DNA of 64,000 bases from Methylobacterium sp. J-070 (GCF_022829385.1 NZ_JAKSXX010000235.1:62001-126000), one strand, 5' to 3'; numbered from the stretch's first letter, positions 42,960 through 52,462 are shown. Notes: a model not told the origin generated them from the sequence alone. Made by a program: numbers and translations.

Positions 42960-44825
42960 TCAGGCCGCCTCGATCTCGCCACTGACGGTCAGCCATTCCT
43001 CCTCGGCGGCGGCCAGGGCCCCGGCGGCGTCGGCGCGCATCCTGGCGATCTCGCCGGCCTTGGCGGCGTTCTCCCGGAACGCGGACCCGTCCTCCAGGGC
43101 CGCGTCGATCTTCTCGATGGCCGCGGTCAGCTTCGCCATCCGCGCCTCGATCGCCTCCAGGCGCTTGCGCAGGGGCGCCAGGGCCGCCCGGCGCTCGACC
43201 CCCGCCCGCCGCGCCTCGGCCTTCTGGCCGCCGGTGGGCTCCGCGTCGCGCTCGGCCTCGCGCTCCGGTCCGGACAGGACGAACCGGCGGTAATCGTCCA
43301 TGTCGCCGTCGAAGGTCTTCACCGTGCCGTCGGCGACCAGCCACAGCCGGTCGGCGCAGGCCTCGACCAGGAACCGGTCGTGGCTCACCAGGATGACGGC
43401 GCCCTCGTAATCGTTGATCGCCTCGACCAGGGCCTGCCGGCTCTCGATGTCGAGGTGGTTGGTCGGCTCGTCGAGGATCAGCAGATGCGGGCCGTGGAAG
43501 GCGGCGAGCCCCATCAGCAGCCGCGCCTTCTCGCCGCCGGAGAGTTTCTCCACCGGAGTGTCGGCCTTGTTGGCGCCGAAGCCGAGCCGGGCGGTGGCGG
43601 CGCGGACCTTCGCCTCCGGCACGTCGGGCATCAGGGTGCGGACATGCGCGTAGGCGCTCTCGGAGGGGCGCAGCTCGTCGAGCTGGTGCTGGGCGAAGTA
43701 GGCGACCTCCATCTTGGAGGAGCGCTTGACCTCGCCGGCGAGGGGACCGAGCCGGCCGCCGATCAGCTTGCAGAAGGTCGATTTGCCGTTTCCGTTGGCG
43801 CCGAGCAGCGCCACCCGATCGTCGGGGGCGAGGCTGAGATCGAGCCCGTTGAGGACGATCCGGTCCCCATAGCCGGCCTTCACCCGCTCCATGGCGACGA
43901 TCGGCGGCGACAGCGGCTTCTCCGGGCTCGGCAGGTGAATCACCGGCACGTCATCCTCGAGCAAGGCCGCGATCGGCTCCATCTTGGCGAGCCGCTTCAT
44001 CCGCGACTGGGCCTGACGCGCCTTGGTGGCCTTCGCCTTGAACCGGTCGATGAAGCTCTGGAGATGGGCCCGCTCGACATCCTGCTTGGCCTTCGCCTTG
44101 GCCTGGAGGACCCGCTTCTCAGAGAGCTGCCTGGCGAAGCTCGTGTAGCCGCCGCGATAGATCGCGAGCTTCCCGCGATCGAGATGGAGGATGTGGTCGA
44201 CGCTGGTGTCGAGCAGGTCGCGGTCGTGACTGATGATGATCGCGGTGCGCGGATAGCGCTCCAGGTAGTCGTAGAGCCAGAGCGTGCCCTCGATGTCGAG
44301 GTAGTTGGTCGGCTCGTCGAGGAGGAGCAGGTCGGGCTGCGAGAACAGCACCGCGGCGAGCGCCACGCGCATCCGCCAGCCGCCGGAAAAATCCGCGCAG
44401 GGGCGGCTCTGCGCGGCGGCGTCGAAGCCGAGGCCGTGCAGGATCGCGGCGGCCCGGGCGGGCGCCGAATGCGCGCCGATATCCACGAGCCGGGTCTCGA
44501 TCTCGGCCCGGCGCAGGCCGTCGGCATGCTCGGCCTCCGCCATCAGCCGGGCGCGCTCGGTGTCGGCCGCCAGCACGACGGCGTGCAGCGTCTCGGGACC
44601 CGCCGGCGCTTCCTGCGCGACCGCGCCGATCCGCATGCCCTTCGGCAGCGAGATCGATTTGGCGTCCACCGACAGGTCGCCGAGGATCGCCCGGAACAGC
44701 GTCGTCTTGCCGGCGCCATTGCGCCCGACGAGGCCCACGCGGGCGCCTTCCGGGATCGTGAAGCTCGCGGCGTCGAGGATCAGACGGTCGCCGATGCGGT
44801 AGGAGAGGTCGTTGACGCGCAGCAT
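42960..44825 (-). CDS. ABC-F family ATPase (YheS/Uup-like)
   Basis: 621 residues from ATG 44825; the longer frame to 44903 adds nothing family-like. Two nucleotide-binding domains: Walker A VGRNGAGKTT and ANGNGKST, signatures FSGGWRMRVALA and LSGGEKARLLMG, Walker B LLLDEPTNYLD and LLILDEPTNHLD. No membrane segments. The linker contains the basic, coiled-coil-prone arm (QLSEKRVLQAKAKAKQDVER, then RFKAKATKARQAQS). A further C-terminal coiled coil follows the second domain. ABC-F proteins act on ribosomes. The 255 bases downstream (42705-42959) contain nothing I can support. Confidence 0.93.
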   Translation of the reverse strand: MLRVNDLSYRIGDRLILDAASFTIPEGARVGLVGRNGAGKTTLFRAILGDLSVDAKSISLPKGMRIGAVAQEAPAGPETLHAVVLAADTERARLMAEAEHADGLRRAEIETRLVDIGAHSAPARAAAILHGLGFDAAAQSRPCADFSGGWRMRVALAAVLFSQPDLLLLDEPTNYLDIEGTLWLYDYLERYPRTAIIISHDRDLLDTSVDHILHLDRGKLAIYRGGYTSFARQLSEKRVLQAKAKAKQDVERAHLQSFIDRFKAKATKARQAQSRMKRLAKMEPIAALLEDDVPVIHLPSPEKPLSPPIVAMERVKAGYGDRIVLNGLDLSLAPDDRVALLGANGNGKSTFCKLIGGRLGPLAGEVKRSSKMEVAYFAQHQLDELRPSESAYAHVRTLMPDVPEAKVRAATARLGFGANKADTPVEKLSGGEKARLLMGLAAFHGPHLLILDEPTNHLDIESRQALVEAINDYEGAVILVSHDRFLVEACADRLWLVADGTVKTFDGDMDDYRRFVLSGPEREAERDAEPTGGQKAEARRAGVERRAALAPLRKRLEAIEARMAKLTAAIEKIDAALEDGSAFRENAAKAGEIARMRADAAGALAAAEEEWLTVSGEIEAA

Positions 44826-45141
44826 GGCGGCGTTCTGGCGGTCTGGACGCTGCGAGGCAAGCGTCGCCTGAGCGCCCGCCGCCATCCCGGATCCGGCAAG
44901 CACATGGGCGAGTCCAAACTTTATAGCGCAACCTAGCGACCGTGCGACCGCGCCTATTTTAACGGAATCGCATGGATCGTGTGCCTATCGTCGGCTGTCT
45001 ACTCCGCAGTTGCTCCGCGAACGTTGTTCTTCGGTGCGATTGCGGACGCTGGCCGCAGACAACCGCGTCGCGGGACGCCGCGATCGCTACGGCCTTCAGA
45101 ATCGTACGCTCTGGCGTTGGGCGTATGACGGGAGCGAAATC
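44826..45141. other. 316-base divergent intergenic region
   Basis: Holds the promoters for the ABC-F and HD-GYP genes. AT-rich patches occur at 44916-44925 and 44955-44963. A TTG at 45010 opens a frame into the HD-GYP gene, but the domain starts later and a better site is at 45142. No RNA element was recognised. Confidence 0.5.
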
Positions 45142-46206
45142 TTGGGCCGGACCCTGATCCTCACCGACGATATTGCGCGCGCCGAGCGCCTCGCGCGCAG
45201 TCTCGGCCCGAACGGGACCGTGTCCCTTTACGATCTCTACGGTGACGGCGTGCCTCCGGCGGGCGCCGCCCTGATCATCAGCGACGTGAGTGCGCTCACC
45301 TCCGAATCCGTGCGGCGCCTGCGGCACGCGCTCACCGCAGCGCGGACCGCCGATACGCCGTTCCTGGCGCTGGTCCACGGCAATCTCGGGCGCGGAGAGA
45401 TCCAGGCCACCGCCCTCGGCGCAACCCGGGTCCTGCCGGCCTCGGCGGCGAGCACCATGCTGCTCAACGCGGCCGCCGCATTGACCGGCGGCGTCAGTCC
45501 GCCCAGAGCGCGCTCCGATCTCGGAGATCAGGCCAAGGGCGCGCGGGACGCCTTCACCGCCATCTTCCGCGCGGACCGGGCCCCGGCGCCGGCGATCGTC
45601 GAGTCGGGCGCCATCCTGGTCAAGCGCGCCGTCCGCGAGGCAAAGATCCGCGACTGGCTCAGGGTCGTGGCGAATTTCGACGACGTGACGCACCGGCACT
45701 GCCTGAGCGTGGCCGGGCTGGCGGCGGCCTTCGCGCAGCGCCTGGGGCTCAACGAGACCGATTCCAGCGACCTGATCAAGGGCGCGCTGCTCCACGACAT
45801 CGGCAAGGCCAAGATCTCCCTCGCGATCCTGAACAAGCCGGCGCCGCTGACGCCGGAGGAGCGGGTCGACATGGCGCGGCACCCGGCGCTCGGGCACGGC
45901 ATGCTGCTCGAAGGCGGCTACGACGCCCTGACCCTCGCGGTCGTCCGGTCGCATCACGAGTATCTCGACGGGTCCGGCTATCCGGACAGGCTCACCGCCC
46001 CGCAGATCCCGGATCTGGTGCGGCTGATCACGATCTGCGACATCTTCGCGGCGCTCATCGAGGCGCGGCCCTATAAGGCTCCGAAGCCCGCTCGCGACGC
46101 CTTCGCGATCCTGGAGACCATGGGCGCGAAGCTCGACACCGACCTCGTTCGTGCCTTCGGCGGCGTCGCGATGGCCTGCGAGACCGCCTGCCGCGCCTCG
46201 GCCTGA
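45142..46206 (+). CDS. HD-GYP domain phosphodiesterase with degenerate receiver-like N terminus
   Basis: 354 residues from TTG 45142, preceded by GGAGCG. Residues 1-115 fold like a response-regulator receiver (ILTDDIARAERLARSL, ALIISDVSAL), but the conserved Lys of beta5 is not seen. The HD-GYP domain occupies about 170-350: HRHCLSVAGL, LLHDIGKAKIS (H218-D219), HPALGHGMLLEGG, HHEYLDGSGYP (residues 271-281) and ICDIFAALIEARPYK. The full HHExxDGxGYP motif suggests activity on cyclic di-GMP, turning over the second messenger. Monocistronic and divergent from ABC-F. Confidence 0.9.
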   Translation: MGRTLILTDDIARAERLARSLGPNGTVSLYDLYGDGVPPAGAALIISDVSALTSESVRRLRHALTAARTADTPFLALVHGNLGRGEIQATALGATRVLPASAASTMLLNAAAALTGGVSPPRARSDLGDQAKGARDAFTAIFRADRAPAPAIVESGAILVKRAVREAKIRDWLRVVANFDDVTHRHCLSVAGLAAAFAQRLGLNETDSSDLIKGALLHDIGKAKISLAILNKPAPLTPEERVDMARHPALGHGMLLEGGYDALTLAVVRSHHEYLDGSGYPDRLTAPQIPDLVRLITICDIFAALIEARPYKAPKPARDAFAILETMGAKLDTDLVRAFGGVAMACETACRASA

Positions 46207-46231
46207 CCGTTCCGAGCCACGACCGGCGGCG

Positions 46232-47143
46232 TCAGGCCAGCTCCCAGGCCGACCGGTCCCGCATCAGCGCGGCCACGAGCGCGTGGTTCAGCTCGTGCCC
46301 GGTATGCAGGGCCGTGACGCGTCCCTCGATCGGGTGGCCGGCCAGGGCGAAGTCGCCGACGAGGTCGAGGATGCGGTGGCGCACCGGCTCCCCCGGAACG
46401 CGCATCCCGCCGAGCACCCGACCGCGCACCAGTAGCGCCGCCGAGCGGGGCGAGACCCCCTGCAGAAAATCCCTCCGCGTCAGGTATCCGTAGGCGCGTC
46501 CGGCCATGGCGCGGACGTACCGGCCGAAGCTCCGGGCCGGAGCGATCTCGCGCTCGAAAATCTCCGGCGTGATGGCGCCCGACCAGTCGATCTCGCCGAA
46601 ATGCGAGAGCGCCACATGGCCGGTCACGTGGAGGCCCGTGCCGGGCTCGATCCGGACGCGGCGCTGGCCGCGTTCCACCGCCACCGCGCGGCGGACCCGG
46701 ATCATCCGGCAGCGCGCCGGCTGTTCGGTCCGCCCGGCGGCCCGGATCGCCTGACACCAGGGCGCGGCGCTGCCGTCGAAGATCGGCAGTTCGTCCGCGT
46801 CGATCTCGGCCAGCACGTTGTCGATCTGCAGGGCGCTCAGGGACGCCATCAGATGCTCGATGGTGCGGACGAGGACGCCCTCCCGCCGGATCGCCGAGGA
46901 AAGCGGCTGCGACTCGCGGTACTGCCAGAGCGCCGGAACGTCGACGACGCGGCCGTCCCTCAGGCGCCGCCGGAAGACGATGCCGTGTCCCTCGGGCGCC
47001 GGGCTGACGCGCACGACGGCGTGGCGCCCGGAATGCAGGCTGAGTCCGGATCGTTCGAACGGAACTGTGAGCGTGGCCTGCAGGCGCGGGAACGGCACGG
47101 CGGCGCGGGTACCGGGATAGGCGGATGTGATCTCGTGAGGCAT
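46232..47143 (-). CDS. lpxC: LpxC-like UDP-3-O-acyl-N-acetylglucosamine deacetylase
   Basis: 303 residues. Zinc and catalytic motifs are present: TIEHLMASL (E96-H97), IDNVLAEIDADELPIFDGSA, PARSFGRYV, RHRILDLVGDFALAGHP (H256, D260) and HTGHELNHAL (H283). The enzyme normally makes the first committed step of lipid A synthesis in the cytoplasm. The usual LpxC cluster context (ftsZ, ftsA, murC) is absent, and the N-terminal GLHSG motif reads SGLSLHSG, so this may be a second, variant LpxC. Whether another copy exists is not visible here. Confidence 0.85.
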   Translation of the reverse strand: MPHEITSAYPGTRAAVPFPRLQATLTVPFERSGLSLHSGRHAVVRVSPAPEGHGIVFRRRLRDGRVVDVPALWQYRESQPLSSAIRREGVLVRTIEHLMASLSALQIDNVLAEIDADELPIFDGSAAPWCQAIRAAGRTEQPARCRMIRVRRAVAVERGQRRVRIEPGTGLHVTGHVALSHFGEIDWSGAITPEIFEREIAPARSFGRYVRAMAGRAYGYLTRRDFLQGVSPRSAALLVRGRVLGGMRVPGEPVRHRILDLVGDFALAGHPIEGRVTALHTGHELNHALVAALMRDRSAWELA

Positions 47144-47388
47144 CGTAGCCGCGCCCCCACGCGGCTCAGGTAGTTAGCCCTGATTCCGGATCCACGCTAA
47201 TAAACTCCTGTTCAGCTAGGCGCGGCTTGACCGCCCCGCCCGCGACGGTCACGATTACGCATGCCCGACCGATCGAGCCTTGCTGCGGCGAGGCCCGGCT
47301 TCACCGTGCGGGCTGCTCCCGTCTCCCGATCTGCTGGCCGGCACCCGTCAGGGCAGGGACGGAGGCCGGTCTTGAGGGAACACGATTG

Positions 47389-48075
47389 ATGGCGCGGCTG
47401 GGGACGATACCCTTCTTCAAGGACCCGGGCATCGAGCTCAGCCCCTACGAGTCCCGCTGCCACTGGCGCCGCTTCGACGAGAACGAGGTCCTCGTCGACT
47501 TCGATGACATCTCCACGGACGTCTACTTCATCGCCTCCGGCGAGGTTCGGATCCTGAACCGCACGCAGTCGGGCAAGGAGGTGATCCTCGGCGAGATGCG
47601 CGGGGGCGCGTTCTTCGGTGAGCTCGCCGCCATCGACGGGATCGGCCGCTCGGCCAACGTCACGGCGCTGACCCGCGGGGAGGTCTGCGTGGTGCCGGCC
47701 GCGGTGTTCCGACAGATCGTGTTCGCCTCGGAGGCGATCGCCGACCGGCTGTTCCGGCTCCTGGCCAAGCGCGTCCGCGAGCTGAACACGCGGCTGATGG
47801 AGCACGCGCTGCTCGACCTCAAGCACCGCCTCTACGCCGAGCTGCTGCGCCTGTCGGTGCCCCGGTCCGGCGCTTCCGGCGAGCGGGTGGTTTCGCCGCC
47901 GCCCTACCATCACGTCCTCGCCGCCCGGATCGGCTGCCGCCGCGAGCAGGTCACGCGGGAGTTCACCACGATGGCCGCCGAGGGGCTGGTCGATCGCACC
48001 CGCGGCGCTCTGGTGCTGCGCCGGCCCGACCTGCTCGAAGCGCGCGTGGCCGAGGCCCTGCGCGAGGATTCCTGA
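47389..48075 (+). CDS. Crp/Fnr-family transcriptional regulator
   Basis: 228 residues from ATG 47389 with GAGGGA upstream; the frame extends to 47227 but that part has no domain. Cyclic-nucleotide-binding domain about 20-130: VYFIASGEVRILNRTQSGKE, FFGELAAIDGIGRSANV. C-terminal HTH_CRP about 165-215: HHVLAARIGCRREQVTREFT. No N-terminal Fnr cysteine cluster. The retained GE and RSA residues fit cAMP binding. Four bases ahead of the pot-like operon, in the same direction, so it may be a local regulator. Confidence 0.9.
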   Translation: MARLGTIPFFKDPGIELSPYESRCHWRRFDENEVLVDFDDISTDVYFIASGEVRILNRTQSGKEVILGEMRGGAFFGELAAIDGIGRSANVTALTRGEVCVVPAAVFRQIVFASEAIADRLFRLLAKRVRELNTRLMEHALLDLKHRLYAELLRLSVPRSGASGERVVSPPPYHHVLAARIGCRREQVTREFTTMAAEGLVDRTRGALVLRRPDLLEARVAEALREDS

Positions 48076-48079
48076 TCCC

Positions 48080-49138
48080 TTGTCCGACGCGTCGGCGCCG
48101 CGCCTGAGACTGCAGGATCTGACCAAGGACTTCGGCACGCACCGGGCCGTGGATGCGGTGACGCTGGATCTGGAACCCGGGGAGTTCTTCTGCCTGCTCG
48201 GGCCCTCCGGCTGCGGCAAGAGCACCCTGTTGCGCCTGATCGCGGGCTTCGAGGCCCCGAGCGCGGGCCATGTCCGGCTCGGCGAAACGGACCTCACGGC
48301 GATGCCGCCGCATCGGCGGCCGGTCAACATGATGTTTCAGTCCTACGCCCTGTTCCCGCACATGAGCGTGGCGGGCAATGTCGGCTACGGACTCAAGGGT
48401 TTGAGCCGGGCCGCGACCGCCGCCAGGGTGGCCGAGCTTCTGCGGCTGGTTCGCCTCGACGGTTTCGGCGCGCGCCGGCCGGAGACGCTCTCCGGCGGGC
48501 AGCGCCAGCGGGTCGCGCTGGCCCGGGCGCTCGCCCGCGAGCCCGGGCTGCTCCTGCTCGACGAACCCCTCGGCGCCCTGGACCGCGGCCTGCGGGAGGA
48601 GACGCAGGGCGAGCTGCGCGCGCTGCAGCGGCGGCTGGGCACCGCCTTCGTGGTCGTCACCCACGATCCCGAAGAGGCGATGATGCTCGCCGACCGGATC
48701 GGGGTCATGGAGGGTGGTCGCCTCGTCCAGGTCGGGAAGCCGGACGCGCTCTACCGGCGCCCGGCGAACCGCTTCGTGGCCGGGCTGCTCGGCGACGTGA
48801 ACCTCATCCCCGGCCGCGTCGGGCCCGAGGGACCGGGCGGGATCCGCACCGTCCGGACGGCCCACGGGGAGGTTCGCGGCGTCGCGGAGGGCGCCCTGGC
48901 CGAGGGCGCCGCGGTGGCGGTGGCGGTGCGTCCCGAGGATCTGGCCTTCGTCGACGACGGTCTTCCGGTCGTGGTGGCCGACGCCACGTTCCTGGGCGAC
49001 CGCGTGCGGCGGACGCTGCGCCTGCCCGACGGCGCGATCCTGAGGGCCAGCGGCCGGCCCGGGGACTCGGGTGTATCCCCGGGCTCGGAAACGCGTGTCG
49101 GTTTCGCGCCCGATGCCGCCGTGATCCTGCCGGCATGA
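48080..49138 (+). CDS. ABC transporter ATP-binding protein (PotA-like)
   Basis: 352 residues beginning with TTG 48080, four bases after the Crp gene. Walker A GPSGCGKST, Q-loop MMFQSYALFPHM, signature LSGGQRQRVALARAL, Walker B LLLDEPLGALD, H-loop VVVTHDPEEAMML. A TOBE-like C-terminal region (about 240-350) is present. Polyamine/opine/thiamine-type ATPase. Followed by 163 non-coding bases and two permeases. Confidence 0.92.
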   Translation: MSDASAPRLRLQDLTKDFGTHRAVDAVTLDLEPGEFFCLLGPSGCGKSTLLRLIAGFEAPSAGHVRLGETDLTAMPPHRRPVNMMFQSYALFPHMSVAGNVGYGLKGLSRAATAARVAELLRLVRLDGFGARRPETLSGGQRQRVALARALAREPGLLLLDEPLGALDRGLREETQGELRALQRRLGTAFVVVTHDPEEAMMLADRIGVMEGGRLVQVGKPDALYRRPANRFVAGLLGDVNLIPGRVGPEGPGGIRTVRTAHGEVRGVAEGALAEGAAVAVAVRPEDLAFVDDGLPVVVADATFLGDRVRRTLRLPDGAILRASGRPGDSGVSPGSETRVGFAPDAAVILPA

Positions 49139-49301
49139 GCTGCGCCGACGACGCGCGCGTCTCCTTCCCGGTCCGCGGAAGCGGGCAGGCGCGGGGGCCG
49201 GCCGCGCCGTCTCGTCGGCGGAGGATCCCGCGCCCGATCGATCTCGGGGGATTGTGCGGGCGCCCGCGCGCCTCGGACCGCCGTGATGCGGCCTGCGTCC
49301 C

Positions 49302-50222
49302 GTGAGCCGTCTTAAACCCGGTCGGGCCTTCGATCGCTTGGTGCGGCTGGCGCCGTTCCTGTGGCTGACCGCATTCTTTCTCGTGCCCTTCGCGATCACG
49401 CTCAAGATCAGCCTGTCGGAACCGGCCACGGCGATCCCGCCCTATCTGCCGCTGCTCGATTGGCGCGCCGGTCTGGACGGCTGGTCGACCTTTCTCGAAG
49501 CCCTGAACTTCGACAACTACGCGACGCTCTACGCCGACCCGCTCTATCGCGACGCCGCACTCGGCTCGGTGGCCTACGCGGCCCTGGCGAGCCTCATCCT
49601 CGTGGCCCTCGGCACGCCCCTGGCCTATGCCCTGGCCCGGGCGCCCTCCCGGTGGCAGCCGCTCCTCGTCGCCCTCGTGGTCGTGCCGTTCTGGACGAGC
49701 TTCCTGATCCGGATCTATGCCTGGATCGCGATCCTGAAGCCCGAGGGGCTGCTCAACCTGGGGCTTCTCCGGCTCGGGCTCATCTCCGCGCCGCTGACGA
49801 TCCTCAACACCGATGCCGCCATCCTCATCGGCCTCGTCTACGCCTACCTGCCCTTCATGGTGCTGCCGCTCTACGCGGTGATGAACCGCCTCGACCCAAC
49901 CCTGCGCGAGGCGGCCGCCGACCTCGGCGCATCGCCGACCCGGGTATTCTGGAGCGTGACCGTGCCGCTGAGCCTCCCCGGCATCGTGGCGGGCGCCGGG
50001 CTGTGCTTCATCCCGATGGTGGGCGAGTTCGTGATCCCGGACCTGCTGGGAGGTTCGGAGACGCTGATGCTCGGCCGGGTGCTCTGGACCGAGTTCTTCT
50101 CGAACCGCGACTGGCCGCTCGCCTCCGCGGTCGCCGTGCTGATCCTCGCCATCGTGGTCGGCCCGGTGGTGCTGTTCCGCGACGGCCTGCGCACGGGCGA
50201 TGCCGAGGAGCGCCGGCCGTGA
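49302..50222 (+). CDS. ABC transporter permease (PotB-like)
   Basis: 306 residues from GTG 49302. Six membrane segments beginning at about 16-36 (LAPFLWLTAFFLVPFAITLK). The ABC coupling loop is LREAAADLGASPTRVFWSV followed by VPLSLPGI. Polyamine-type family (PotB/HisMQ-like BPD_transp_1). It overlaps the next permease by four bases (50219-50222). Confidence 0.92.
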   Translation: MSRLKPGRAFDRLVRLAPFLWLTAFFLVPFAITLKISLSEPATAIPPYLPLLDWRAGLDGWSTFLEALNFDNYATLYADPLYRDAALGSVAYAALASLILVALGTPLAYALARAPSRWQPLLVALVVVPFWTSFLIRIYAWIAILKPEGLLNLGLLRLGLISAPLTILNTDAAILIGLVYAYLPFMVLPLYAVMNRLDPTLREAAADLGASPTRVFWSVTVPLSLPGIVAGAGLCFIPMVGEFVIPDLLGGSETLMLGRVLWTEFFSNRDWPLASAVAVLILAIVVGPVVLFRDGLRTGDAEERRP

Positions 50223-50992
50223 CCTGGGTGACCCGCACCGCCCTGTGGGCCGGGCTCGGCTTCCTCTACGCGCCGATCCTCGTGCTGATCGCCTACTCGT
50301 TCAACGCCTCGCCCCTGGTGACGGTCTGGGGCGGGGTGTCGACGCGCTGGTACGGCGTGCTCCTGTCGGACGCGCAGCTCATGGCGGCCGCCTGGGTGTC
50401 GTTCAAGGTGGCGGTCCTGGCGAGCCTGATCGCCACATCGCTCGGCACCCTGGCGGCTCTGGCCCTGGAGCGGCACGGACGGTTCCGGGGGCGGACAATG
50501 TTCACCGGCCTCATCCTCGGACCCATCGTGATGCCGGAGGTGATGATCGGGCTGTCGCTGCTCCTGATGTTCATCGGCATCGGACTCGACCGGGGCCTGA
50601 TCACGCTCATCATCGCGCACGCCACGTTCTGCACGGGCTTCGTGGCGGTGGTCGTGGCGGCGCGGCTGCGCGGTCTCGACCGGTCCCTCGACGAGGCGGC
50701 GGCCGACCTCGGCGCGGGGCCCTGGCGCGTCCTCACCACCATAACGCTGCCGCTCCTGGCGCCGGCGGTGGCGGCCGGCGGGCTCCTGGCCTTCAGCCTG
50801 TCGCTGGACGATCTCGTGATCGCCAGCTTCGTCTCGGGTCCGGGCTCGACCACGCTGCCGATGCGGCTCTACAGCCAGGTTCGGCTCGGCGTGAACCCCG
50901 AGATCAACGCCGCCTCGACGCTACTCATCGGATTCGTGAGCGCGGCCGTGCTCCTGGCCTCGTGGCTGACCGCCCGGCGCGGGCCGAGGTAA
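50219..50992 (+). CDS. ABC transporter permease (PotC-like)
   Basis: 257 residues from GTG 50219, within the stop of the preceding permease. Membrane segments start at about residue 8 (ALWAGLGFLYAPILVLIAYSF). Coupling loop LDEAAADLGAGPWRVLTTITLP, then LAFSLSLDDLVIASFVSGPG, which is the PotC signature. Closes the operon; no periplasmic binding-protein gene follows, since the SSF gene lies on the opposite strand. Confidence 0.92.
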   Translation: MTWVTRTALWAGLGFLYAPILVLIAYSFNASPLVTVWGGVSTRWYGVLLSDAQLMAAAWVSFKVAVLASLIATSLGTLAALALERHGRFRGRTMFTGLILGPIVMPEVMIGLSLLLMFIGIGLDRGLITLIIAHATFCTGFVAVVVAARLRGLDRSLDEAAADLGAGPWRVLTTITLPLLAPAVAAGGLLAFSLSLDDLVIASFVSGPGSTTLPMRLYSQVRLGVNPEINAASTLLIGFVSAAVLLASWLTARRGPR

Positions 50993-50998
50993 GGCGTC

Positions 50999-52462
50999 TC
51001 ATTCCGCCGCCTGCGGCCGCGTCGCGGCGTTTGCCCGGGTCAGCTGCGCCACCGCCGCCGTGACGAGGATGTTCACCACCAGAGCCGCGACGCCGACATT
51101 CACGTCCTGGAAGGGTCCGAGCGACGGGAAGGCCGACAGGCTGAAACCGCTGAGCACCGTCGCCGCCACGGTGGCGACGCCCGCCACGATGCCGGCCATC
51201 GCGGCGCGCCAGTCGAGCGGATTGCGCCGCATCAGGCTCGCGATGAAGCAGGGGAAGAGCTGGGTCACGAAATTGTAGCCCATGAGCAGCAGCTGCACGA
51301 TGGTGTCGCCGCCCGAGAGCGTGAACCCGACGCAGACGAGGGCCAGGATCGGGACCGTGAGCTTGCACAGCCGTGCGGTCGCGGCATCGTCCATGCCGGG
51401 CCGTAAGGGCCGGACGAGGTTGTTGGCCGCCAGGGTCGCGCCCGCGATCAGGATCATCGAGCCCGGGACGAGGGCGGTGAGCACGCCGGTGGCGCCGATG
51501 ATCCCGATGAACCACGGCGGGAAGCTCTGCAGCGACAGCTTGAACAGCGACAGATCGACGTCCGGTCCGGTGAGGCCGGGCACCTGAAGCACTGCGGTGA
51601 AGCCGATCATGAACACGAACAGGTTGATCAGCTGGTAGATGGGCAGGATGACCGCGTTGCGCCGGAAGGCGCCCGGCTCCCGCGCCGTGTAGAGCGACGC
51701 GAAGGTGTGCGGCCACATGTAGCCGCCGAGCGCGGTGAGCAGCACGGTGGTTGAGAACCACGTGGGGCTCTGGCCCCGGTCGGGCAGGGCCAGGAAGCCC
51801 GGCTTCGCGGTCTCGATGGCCCGGAACAGCCCCTCGTAGCTGCCGTAATAGTGCAGCGGCAGGTAGATGCCGAGGAAGATCACCAGTGCCAGGATGCTGG
51901 TGTCCTTGATCACCGCAGTCCAGGCCGAGCCGTGCACGCCGGAGACGATCACGTAGACGGTCAGGGCCGCGGCACCGATCCAGACCGCGACCGTCGAAGA
52001 GATCGCGCCGTACGAGGTGGTCGAGACGATGATCCCGAGCCCTTTGAACTGGAGGACGAGGTAGGGGACGAGGGCGACGAGGCCGACCAGCGCCACGAGC
52101 ATGCCCAGCGCCCGGCTCTCGTACTTCCGCGCGAAGAAGTCGGGCTGCGTATAGAGGTCGTGCCGCTTCGCGTAGCGCCAGACCGGCGGCAGCAGCCAGT
52201 ACGAGGTCACGTAGGCGAGGGTCAGGTAACAGAGGATGTAGTAGGCCGGGCCGCCCTTCCCGTAGGCGATGCCGGAGCCCCCCAGGAAGGTGAAGGTCGT
52301 GTAGATCTCGCCGGCCATCAGCAGGAAGACCAGAGCCGTGCCGAAGCCGCGGCCGCCGACCGTCCATTGCTCCAGACCCATGTCGCGCCCGAGCCGGGCA
52401 TAGAGGCCGAGCCCGATCGCCACGGCGAAGCCCGCCGCCACGATGATGAGTGCGACGTTCAT
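50999..52462 (-). CDS. Sodium:solute symporter (SSF family)
   Basis: 487 residues from ATG 52462, which overlaps the DUF3311 stop by four bases (ATGA). About 13 membrane segments; SSF features GLEQWTVGGRGFGTALVFLL, GGSGIAYGKGGPAYYILCY, and the fifth-segment signature GGYMWPHTFASLYTARE. Substrates in the family include acetate, other carboxylates and sugars; this subgroup paired with DUF3311 is usually predicted as an organic-acid or monocarboxylate symporter. Confidence 0.92.
   Translation of the reverse strand: MNVALIIVAAGFAVAIGLGLYARLGRDMGLEQWTVGGRGFGTALVFLLMAGEIYTTFTFLGGSGIAYGKGGPAYYILCYLTLAYVTSYWLLPPVWRYAKRHDLYTQPDFFARKYESRALGMLVALVGLVALVPYLVLQFKGLGIIVSTTSYGAISSTVAVWIGAAALTVYVIVSGVHGSAWTAVIKDTSILALVIFLGIYLPLHYYGSYEGLFRAIETAKPGFLALPDRGQSPTWFSTTVLLTALGGYMWPHTFASLYTAREPGAFRRNAVILPIYQLINLFVFMIGFTAVLQVPGLTGPDVDLSLFKLSLQSFPPWFIGIIGATGVLTALVPGSMILIAGATLAANNLVRPLRPGMDDAATARLCKLTVPILALVCVGFTLSGGDTIVQLLLMGYNFVTQLFPCFIASLMRRNPLDWRAAMAGIVAGVATVAATVLSGFSLSAFPSLGPFQDVNVGVAALVVNILVTAAVAQLTRANAATRPQAAE

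Noticed and set aside
43996..44600. Alternative frames within the ABC-F gene
   Set aside because: They lack domains, while the minus-strand ABC-F frame carries all Walker and signature motifs.
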